A stretch of 64,000 nt of DNA from Gammaproteobacteria bacterium (GTDB taxonomy: Bacteria; Pseudomonadota; Gammaproteobacteria; HK1). A program made the translations under genes and the position numbers. The stretch spans positions 1,908,001-1,972,000 of the forward strand of contig WLWT01000001.1 of assembly GCA_012103455.1 (NCBI GenBank). The letters run 5' to 3'. Numbering within the stretch: the stretch's first letter is position 1; each line of letters begins with the position of its first letter. The notes beneath the pieces were generated by a model that was given only the letters and a program-made list of their open reading frames with translations, made no database searches and was not told the origin of the DNA. Below, in pieces: positions 45,661 to 53,600 of the stretch.

Positions 45661-45858
45661 GCCCGAAATCCGGCCTATGGCCGGGAGGCCTGGGGAATAC
45701 AACACCAGAAAGGGGAATACTCAGGGCAGTGCCTTTTGCTGTTATCAACCTCCCCGGCCACCCAGTTTTGCTGGGTAGAAAGCAACTTGATAATTGCAAA
45801 AGGAAAGACCATGAAAAAACGTTACCTCAAGGTTTGTGATACCTATTAAGAACACCAC

Positions 45859-46011
45859 ATGAAAAAATGGCCTCGGCCACCTTCGGTGCCGGTGGTTCAA
45901 CTCAGGGGCTATTGGCTGAACCAAGTTGGTTTTGAAGTTGGCAAACAGCTTGAAGTTTTACCCGGTATAGACCATCTGGTGATTACTTTGGCACCTGACA
46001 AAAAACCCTGA
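45859..46011 (+). CDS. Short SymE-like protein
   Basis: The 50-aa frame from ATG 45859 reads MKKWPRPPSVPVVQLRGYWL, NQVGFEVGKQLEVLPG and LVITLAPDKKP, matching the SymE core (L-GYWL-qaGF-ig--v-V-----lvIt). It lacks the basic N-terminal extension of the 42.3-kb homologue. A 12-codon frame (MKKRYLKVCDTY) ends ten bases before it. It is one of very few plus-strand genes in the array and has its own terminator. Confidence 0.65.
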   Translation: MKKWPRPPSVPVVQLRGYWLNQVGFEVGKQLEVLPGIDHLVITLAPDKKP

Positions 46012-46019
46012 TTTTTTAC

Positions 46020-46048
46020 CAGCCCCAGCCATTGACTGGGGCTTTTTT
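46020..46048 (+). terminator. Rho-independent terminator after the short SymE-like gene
   Basis: AGCCCCAG and CTGGGGCT pair around a short loop and are followed by TTTTTT. It starts nine bases after the stop codon at 46011. Confidence 0.8.
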
Positions 46049-46051
46049 GGG

Positions 46052-46100
46052 GCATAACAGCCTGTTTTGAGGGACTTCGTCCCACAAAACAAGATTATAA
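46052..46100 (-). repeat. attC site 18
   Basis: The left box is GCATAAC. A perfect stem TGTTTTG and CAAAACA lies around GGGACTTCGTCCC. The right core is degenerate (GATTATAAG) and contains the stop codon of the 426-aa gene. Confidence 0.65.
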
Positions 46101-47375
46101 GCTGGGCGCATATATGATGTCAGTGAAAGAATTTTGAACTATCCTCCAGTGCCCACCGGGCAGAGACCGGACAGAAGGATTATTTTCTAAGTCTTGGTAT
46201 ATTGCGCGCACCGAAACTTCTTTGAATTTTTCTTGGCTATCAACTTCAAAACACAGCTCTGCTATTACATGAGTAACGGCAGCAGCTTGGTCATCTACAC
46301 CCAATACTTTGAACGAAACCGGTACATGCTTACCAAAATCTTGCCGTACCATGCCAGCTTTTTTTCTCTTAGGCGTATCGGTAAAATATAAAAGGGCATC
46401 AGCGATAGGGCCAAATCGTTTATTGCACCAATGATCTAAGAAGGCAGCCACTGCACGTTCAGGTGTGTTTTCAGGCAGATTTGATATATCTCCTTCAAAT
46501 GGCAGATATGGAATATCCTCAGATATTCTTGGCCTCCATTTTTCAATGGATTTTTTCATAAGGTTTGTTTCAGAAATTTGCTGAAATAGCTGTTTCCAGC
46601 TAACCTCTTCTTTAGGTTTTGGCTTCTTTTTACCATCATCAAGTGCTCCAGCCCAGTCTCTCGCTGCAAAGAGAGCAGCCCAGCACTTTGCTGCCACTAC
46701 TTTACTATCAAAGGCTAATTCTCTACCATGAAGAATCCCATTTCTGTATGGAATAGATATGGCATCTTCATTCGTTTTATTTCTGCCTTTAGTGAGAATT
46801 GAAGCTAGTGTCTGAAGCCCTGTCTCATGAGCTGCAATGCAATCCCAAGCTGTCAGATCCACGTTCTCAGCAAAAAAGCCTACATGCTTCGATACATCGT
46901 TTACGAGACCATCAAGCAAGCTCAGCAATAGCGGTATACACGCATGATGCCTACCAGCCAAGTAATCCTCTCTGGCCAATTCCGTAAGCCTTATTCTTTT
47001 TCTAAACTCACGATTTCCATTAAATCGTAATATTCCCCACTTTAATGTTTCTTCGTCATACGAATCGGCTAGGAATTTTTCCGCCGCATCCTCCCCTTCA
47101 GTGTCATGAATATTTATTGATTTTTGCATTATCTCCATGTTCATTGATTCATATGCGATCCAGCCTAAGTTCGCAAAACGCTCATTGAACTGATCAGGCA
47201 CCTTCAATATTTCTGCTTGTTTTTTAATCTTCTTGAATTCATCTTCCACTTTAGGGAAGAGCCTGCGAGCAAACGGAAAAGCCTTGTATAGAGCCTCTAA
47301 GCTTTCAAATGCTTCGAATTGCTTTAACAGTTCCGCACTTGTCGGATTGTCAATGATCTTCTTTGGCTTACTCAC
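46095..47375 (-). CDS. Large cassette protein with HEPN-like motif
   Basis: The 426-aa protein is the longest non-transposon gene of the array and is unbroken. It is helical. In the middle, SIPYRNGILHGRELAFDSKV contains R-N-G-I-L-H, the Rx4-6H motif of HEPN ribonucleases, after a helical region (LLLSLLDGLVNDVSKHVGFF) typical of such folds. The C-terminal third (RAVAAFLDHWCNKRFGPIAD, SVRAIYQDLENNPSVRSLPG) looks like a separate alpha+beta domain of NTF2-like type. HEPN cassette proteins often act in toxin-antitoxin or abortive-infection systems; here that is inference. Confidence 0.5.
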   Translation of the reverse strand: MSKPKKIIDNPTSAELLKQFEAFESLEALYKAFPFARRLFPKVEDEFKKIKKQAEILKVPDQFNERFANLGWIAYESMNMEIMQKSINIHDTEGEDAAEKFLADSYDEETLKWGILRFNGNREFRKRIRLTELAREDYLAGRHHACIPLLLSLLDGLVNDVSKHVGFFAENVDLTAWDCIAAHETGLQTLASILTKGRNKTNEDAISIPYRNGILHGRELAFDSKVVAAKCWAALFAARDWAGALDDGKKKPKPKEEVSWKQLFQQISETNLMKKSIEKWRPRISEDIPYLPFEGDISNLPENTPERAVAAFLDHWCNKRFGPIADALLYFTDTPKRKKAGMVRQDFGKHVPVSFKVLGVDDQAAAVTHVIAELCFEVDSQEKFKEVSVRAIYQDLENNPSVRSLPGGHWRIVQNSFTDIIYAPSL

Positions 47376-47390
47376 GATGCTTCCTTGGGC

Positions 47391-47504
47391 TTATAACGCC
47401 AAGCTCAGTGGCATCCAACGCGGAGCGGCGTTTGCGCAACAATGGCGAAGCCATGCGCAAAAAGCCGCGCAGTGGTGGGTGTCCGCTGGAGCGCCGTGTT
47501 AGGC
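47391..47504 (-). repeat. attC site 19
   Basis: Boundaries TTATAAC and GTGTTAGGC; CTCAGTGGCATCCA and GTGGTGGGTGTCCGCTGGAG segments pair, with an inner stem GCGTTTGCGC / GCGCAAAAAGC. Confidence 0.75.
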
Positions 47505-47524
47505 GATGATTTTGCCACTATTGC

Positions 47525-47620
47525 TTGACTTGGACTACCCATTTTATACACTGCGATTTACGGCGCTTGGAAACCCCAAAAGGCAGACATTGCCGCTACC
47601 TGTGTGAAGCGGCTTTTTTG
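47525..47620 (+). ncRNA. Candidate small RNA or leader unit 2
   Basis: TTGACT (47525) and TACACT (47547) are again 16 bases apart. Then come GCTTGGAAACCCCAAAAGG (unit 1 has GCTTGATAACTCCAAAAGG) and a hairpin GCCGCT/AGCGGC with a T run (47592-47619). It shares promoter, box and terminator layout with unit 1, but the hairpin sequence differs with compensatory changes, as expected for a functional RNA. Confidence 0.45.
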
Positions 47621-47681
47621 TGCCTGAAACCCAGCCATTGGCTATTTACATACGGCCAATGCCCGTTGTTTATTGTACAAC

Positions 47682-47789
47682 TCAAAGTTGCTTTTCTCCC
47701 TGCCTATACCTTTCGATCAATTTGCCAAACATTTCTTGATAAATATCGCCGTCTTTCATCTCTGCCTGATCAATGGCTGTCATCATATA
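47682..47789 (-). pseudogene. Cassette gene 3' fragment truncated by IS630-A
   Basis: The minus strand reads AIDQAEMKDGDIYQEMFGKL IERYRQGEKQL and stops at 47682. The 5' part would lie beyond the IS630-A element but is absent there, since IS4 sequence follows instead. Confidence 0.4.
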
Positions 47790-48641
47790 CCAATCGCCAT
47801 TGAAAATGCGAATCTAGAATACTTACATTAGCTAGCGGATTATGGTCAAAATAAGTTTATGAACAATCATTTAACACCAAGCGAGCGCGATGAACTCGTA
47901 AAATCTCATCGTAAAGAGAGAGATGGGCGTATTCGAGACCGAATAAAAGCGGTTTTAGCTTTTGATGAGGGTTATAGTTATTCAGAAATTTCCAGGATTT
48001 CGCTTTTAGATGATGAGACTGTTAGACGCCCTATCGATGATTACTTTTCTAAAGCTAAGCTGAAGCCCGAAAACGGAGGCAGCAAAAGTGATTGAGACGA
48101 GAATGAAACAGCAAAGCTCGTTAAACACATAGAAGGAATGACTTATCCTTATGTTAAGGACATTTGCACTTATGTGAAGTTGAATTTCGGTAAGGTTTAC
48201 AGTGTAAGCGGCATGACAAAATGGCTGCATCGCAATAATGTCTGCCATAAGAAGCCTGATGCAGTTCCAGCGAAAGCAAACGCACAGGCCCAAAAAGCGT
48301 TTGTCAAAGACTATGAACATCTTTCGAAAGACGCTAAAAACAAGGGTTTAATCTATTTCTCGGACAGTTTTCATCCGCAGTATCAAACGCGGTTGGCCTG
48401 TGGATGGATTTTAAGAGGCACTCGAAAAAGTATTGCCACAACGGCTCGTCAAACACGATTGAATTTCATTGGTGCTGTATCTTTGGAGGGTCACAAAATA
48501 ATCCATACTGAAGTTGAGCGAGTGAATGCGCAAACGATTAAATCTTTTCTAAAATCTCTACGCAAACGGCATACACCAGAGAAAGACATTCATGTAATTT
48601 GGGATAATACGGCTTATCATAAGAGCAAAGACGTTCAGTTA

Positions 48642-49749
48642 CTATTTCGGCAAAAAATTACCCGACACAAATTGATAAAATGTGTTATAGTGATGCTATG
48701 AAAAAGACAGACGGTCGCTCACTGCCCCATTCCGCGCGAGAAGCCATCCGCAGGCACGCGGTTGCGCAAGTATTATCGGGTGAAAGCCCTGAAAAAGTAA
48801 TTAAAGCCCTCGGATTTCATCGTTCTTGCATTGACGATTGGTTATCCAGATATGAGCAAGGTGGTGAACAGGCGCTGTCCACCGGCAAGATCACGGGTCG
48901 CCCAAGAAAGTTTCCCGATGAATATGCGGATCGCTTACGTGAACTAGTTAAAACGAATCCGTTGCAATTGGATTTTCACGATGCCTTGTGGACACGCTCG
49001 ATGATTCAGATATTACTGAAAGATAAATTTGGCATCGAGGTCAGCGAGCGCTCGGTGGGCAATAGCCTGTCTCGTTGGGGGATGAGTGCGCAGCGCCCTG
49101 GGTTTAAGGCATACGAGCAAAACCCTGATCAGGTTAAGGTATGGTTAAGAGAAACTTGGCCTGAAGTACAACGAGAAGCGAAAAGGCGGCGAGCGCGGGT
49201 CTATTTTGGCGACGAATCGACGATCCGGTCGGATTATCATCGTGGTACCACTTGGGGGGTACGGGGTGATACGCCAGTTGTAGCGAAAACGGGTCGGCGC
49301 TTTAGCGTGAATAGGCTGTCAGCCGTTTCGCCGAAAGGTCACCTGCGTTTCATGGTAACTGAATCACGGGTAACCGCAGACGTTTTTATCGACTTTCTAA
49401 GGCGTTTGTTGCACAACGCCAAGCGATCGGTCTATTTGATTGTTGATGGCCATCCCATTCATCGAGCCAAGAAAGTGCAAGAATTTGTCCGCAATAGCCA
49501 AGGTAAGCTCACGTTAGTATGGTTACCGCCGTATTCACCGGAACTCAATCCTGATGAGCTAGTATGGCATCATGTAAAAAGCCAACGAATTGGGCGGACA
49601 GTGGTGGCTACAAAGGAGCAACTGATGGCCTTGGCTCGTTCGGTGTTGCACTCACTGCAACAGAATACGCAAATAATTAAACGGTTTTTCTATGAAAAGC
49701 ATGTCAGATATATTCTGAATTAATGTCGGGTAATTTTTTTCCGAATTAG
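48642..49749 (+). mobile_element. IS630-type element form B, copy c (intact)
   Basis: The element is 1,108 bp, flanked by TA (48640-48641 and 49750-49751), with ends CTATTTCGGCAAAAAATTAC and the inverse of CTAATTCGGAAAAAAATTAC. It carries the only unbroken form-B transposase and is nested inside IS630-A. Confidence 0.9.
48698..49723 (+). CDS. IS630-family transposase (form B), intact
   Basis: From ATG 48698 the product is 341 aa: helix-turn-helix region SPEKVIKALGFHRSCIDDWL, DDE catalytic residues at YFGDESTIRSDY, YLIVDGHPIH and YSPELNPDELVWHHVKS. The upstream ATG 48680 is in the terminal-repeat area, so the inner ATG is preferred. It is the probable source of protein for copies a and b, whose genes carry a stop. 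Confidence 0.9.
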   Translation: MKKTDGRSLPHSAREAIRRHAVAQVLSGESPEKVIKALGFHRSCIDDWLSRYEQGGEQALSTGKITGRPRKFPDEYADRLRELVKTNPLQLDFHDALWTRSMIQILLKDKFGIEVSERSVGNSLSRWGMSAQRPGFKAYEQNPDQVKVWLRETWPEVQREAKRRRARVYFGDESTIRSDYHRGTTWGVRGDTPVVAKTGRRFSVNRLSAVSPKGHLRFMVTESRVTADVFIDFLRRLLHNAKRSVYLIVDGHPIHRAKKVQEFVRNSQGKLTLVWLPPYSPELNPDELVWHHVKSQRIGRTVVATKEQLMALARSVLHSLQQNTQIIKRFFYEKHVRYILN

Positions 49750-49951
49750 TAAATCCAATTGAGCGACTTTGGAAAATGATGCATGAAGCGGTTACTTATA
49801 ATCGGTACTATGAGAAGTTTGTAGATTTTCGGGAAGCCTCTTTGAATTTTTTCAAGCGCATTGGAAGACGAAAGATTTTATTGAGAAAAAGAATCACTGA
49901 TAGGTTTCACATTATTAATGCACCGATGTTCGCATCTTGAAGTGTGATGGG

Positions 49952-50565
49952 TATATACGGACTACACGTGGCTTAACTGGCTCAATTCAAAGGGGATTTA
50001 TTTTGTCACCCGGTTGAAAGCCAATACAAAATACCGAGTGATTTCTCGCCATCAGGTGAATAAAGAACAGGGCATCACCTCGGATCAGACGCTGGTTTTA
50101 ACGGGCCCTAAAGCCGATACCCGCCCGATTAAGTTGCGCCGCATTGGTTATAGTGACCCGGAGACCGGCAAGCATTACGTCTTTCTCACCCATCCATTCG
50201 AATTGACTGCCAAAACCATCGCGGATATTTATAAGTCGCGTTGGCCAATTGAGTTATTCTTCAAATGCATCAAACAACATTTGAAGATTAAGTCATTTGT
50301 AGGCACGTCAAAAAACGCTGTCATGACTCAAATATGGGTCGCTATGTGAATATGGGTCGCTATGTGCATGTATTTAATGGTCGCTTACCTGAAATTCTGT
50401 GGCAAACTCGATTTAAGCATTCAACCGATCATTAGACTCTTTCAGGTCACATATTTGAGCGAACAGACCTGTGGGGACTACTCAAAGGAGACCCTCCAGA
50501 GGACCTATTGGAACTCAGGTACAGATGCAGTTTACATTCTCATGAAAGTTTATGGGACAGCAATG
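49952..50565 (+). mobile_element. IS4-type element, right half
   Basis: Homology to the complete IS4 copy starts at TATACGGACTACACG, the codons after the second catalytic aspartate, and runs through KSRWPIELFFKCIKQ to the terminal repeat TTTATGGGACAGCAATG. A 14-base duplication with TGA (after TQIWVAM) and other changes break the frame. It is the counterpart of the left half at 22,952-23,587, with about 54 bases missing between them. Confidence 0.9.
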
Positions 50566-50640
50566 ATGACCTATACACTGCGGTTCTGCGCGCGGTGCTT
50601 CCTTGCACTCACGAAACAATGACTATTTTCAGAGGTGCCC
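50566..50640. mobile_element. 140-bp MITE, right half
   Basis: It starts with ATGACCTAT, the IS4 target duplication, then matches the right part of the 57-kb MITE to GAGGTGCCC, followed by TTGA. Left half (74 bp) plus right half minus one duplication (66 bp) makes 140 bp, the full MITE length. Confidence 0.95.
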
Positions 50641-50648
50641 TTGAACCG

Positions 50649-53600
50649 TTATGTTTTTGCTGCATCCAGCAAACGAAGTTCGCGCATGATGACCGAGAGC
50701 ATGGTGAAATCCGGGGTGGGAGCGGCCATCAGATCGGTGAGCAGTTGTCTGTAGCGTTCGACAGTGCGGGCGTGGATGTTGACCCATATTTCGACCCGCT
50801 CGTGTGGGTTGTCCGATTCTGGCGAAGTGCGTAACACGGCCCGTGTCAGCTCGGCTGTCTGGGCGTAGAGTTCATCGCGAATGGCAGCTCTGGAGAGCGT
50901 CTGCCAGCGGTTATTCCTAGGCAGCGCGATCATGCGATCGCGTAACCATCCAAGTGAGAGGCGCTCGTATAGAGCGAAATAAATAGCGCCGATCCGGGCG
51001 GCGCTTTCTTGCGCTTCGCGGGCAATATTGACGATATCTAGAACGGCGTAAAGCTCGGTCATCAACGCCGCCCGTTGCGCCACCGCTTGCGGCACGCCTG
51101 CATGCGCATACAGCGTGCTCCTGCGTGCAACAGTATCGAGGATGGGAGCCGGCAATAACGACGATAACCGCTCCATCAGATCAGCCACATCGGTGGCGTA
51201 ATCGGCCACTATTTGCGCCACTGGGAGCGGGCTTGCGCAATGCCGTAGCAGCCAACGGGCCGCCCGCTCCAGCAGCCTGCGTCCCTCCAGCAACATGCTG
51301 ACTTGGATCGGTGCTGGTGCTGCGTTGTCCAATGCCTCCACATCGCTCCAGAATGCGCGCATGGCGTATATTTTGCGCGCGGCAGCGTAGGCGCGTATCA
51401 GATCGGCGTAGTCGGCGCCGGTTTCTTCGCGCAGGCGAAACGGGAAAGTCATACCCCCTCGATTGATCACTTCATTGGCCAAAATGGTGGCACTGATTTC
51501 GTTTCGTAGTTGGTGACGCTGGATTTCTACGGCAAAGCGTTTCCGTAGCGGTGTTGGAAAATAAGCGGCAAGCTCTTCTCGCACGCAATCATCGTCGGCC
51601 AGCGCCGAGGCGACCAACTGTTGGTAGAGATGGATTTTGGCATAGGCCAGCAGCACGCTGAGTTCCGGCGCAGTCAGACCCGCGTTATTGTTTCTTCTAA
51701 GCTGGAGTTCTTCGCCATCGGGCAAGGCTTCGATGACCCGGTTCAAGCGCGCTTCTTTTTCCAGAAATTGTATGAGGCGGGCATGTACATCCAACATATC
51801 CGCTGCTTGTGCTTCGGCTAACGCCAAAGCTTGGGTCTGTTGATAGTTGTTAGCGAGCACCAGTTCGGCCACTTCGCCGGTCATTTCACTTAACAGCGTG
51901 TCGCGTTGCTTGACCGTCATATCGCCGTTGGCGACCACCGCGTTCAGCAGCACTTTGATGTTCACTTCGCGATCGGAACAGTCCACGCCGCCGGAATTGT
52001 CTATCGCATCGGTATTGATGCGCCCGCCGCGTTGCGCGAATTCAATGCGGGCACGCTGTGTCAAACCTAGATTGCCACCTTCCCCGACGACCCGGCAGCG
52101 CAACTCGCTGCCATCGGCGCGCACGCTGTCGTTGGCCCGATCGTCGGCTTCGCTATGTAGCTCGGTGCTGGCTTTGACGTACGTGCCGATACCGCCGTTC
52201 CACAGCAGATCCACCGGTGCTTTCAACATGCGGTGGATGAGTTCGTTCGGCGCGTAGTTGCCCGGCTCAATGTCGAGGACAGCAGCCATCTGCGGGGAGA
52301 GCGCTACCGCTTTGTCCTGACGCGAGAAGACGCCGCCGCCGGGCGATATCAGCTCCCGCGCATAGTGGTCCCAGGTAGAGCCCGGCAGTTCGAATAAGCG
52401 TTTGCGTTCGTTGCACGAAACCGCCGTATCCGGCGCCGGATCCAAAAAAATATGTAAATGGTTGAACGCACCTAACAACTTGATATGCGGTGACAACAAC
52501 ATGCTATTGCCAAAAACGTCACCGCCCATATCACCGATACCGATGACGGTGAATGATTCGCTTTGGGTATCCAAATTCAACGCCCTGAAGTGCCGCTTGA
52601 CCGATTCCCAGGCGCCGCGGGCGGTAATGCCCATGCTTTTATGGTCGTACCCGGCTGAACCGCCGGAAGCGAAAGCATCGCCTAGCCAAAAGCCGCGGCT
52701 GTTGGCGATCTCGTTGGCGATATCCGAAAACGTGGCCGTACCTTTGTCCGCCGCCACCACTAGATAAGGGTCGTCGCCATCATGGCGCACCACATTCGCT
52801 GGTGGGATAGTTTTGCCAGCGGCGAGATTGTCGGTAATGTCCAACAGGCCGCTGATAAAAATGCGGTAGCAGGCAATACCTTCCGCCTGCGCTTCACCGC
52901 TATCGGCAGGTAACCGCTTTGGCACAAAACCGCCTTTGGATCCCATCGGTACGATGACGGCGTTTTTGACCATCTGCGCTTTAACGAGCCCCAGTATCTC
53001 CGTTCTGAAGTCTTCCGGCCGATCCGACCAGCGCAGGCCGCCCCGGGCAACTTGGGCACCGCGCAAGTGAATACCTTCGATCCTGGGTGAATAAACAAAG
53101 ATTTCATAGAGTGGTTTTGGCTCCGGTAACTCACCCAACGCGGAACAATCGAATTTTAAAGACAGATACGGGAGCGCTTGTCCGTCATTGCCACGCATGA
53201 AGTAATTGGTTCTGACGGTTGCCAGGACGGCCGACAGGAAACCGCGCAATATGCGGTCTTCGTCCAGGTTGGCGACACGATCCAATGCCGCCGTGAGCTG
53301 CTCTTTCAGATCGGATGCCGATGCATCACGCGCCTGCGGTGCCAAGGCCGGATCGAAGCGTGTTTTGAACAGGGCCACCAGTAACGCCGCGATGGTAGGG
53401 TTGGCACAGAGCGCTTGCTCCATATAAGCCTGCGAATAGGTGAGCCGGATCTGGCGTAAAAATTTACAGTAAGCCCGCAGCATGACGATGCCGCGGCAAT
53501 CGAGAGCGGCCCTCAAGACTAACCGGTTGAAGCCGTCGTTTTCCGCCAGTCCCGACCATACATGGGCGAAGGTTTCGGCAAATTTGTCGCGGACGAGGGC

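Larger units (their letters stand above)
47790..49951 (+). mobile_element. IS630-type element form A, copy with nested IS630-B
   Basis: Left end CCAATCGCCATTGAAAATGC after TA (47788-47789), right end at 49951 before TA. Its transposase has a stop (TGA at 48,093 after GGSKSD) and is split at about 48,640 by IS630-B copy c, with about 60 bp of IS630-A missing at the junction. The left flank is a cassette fragment and the right flank is the IS4 right half, so this copy is a recombinant border of the array. Confidence 0.85.
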
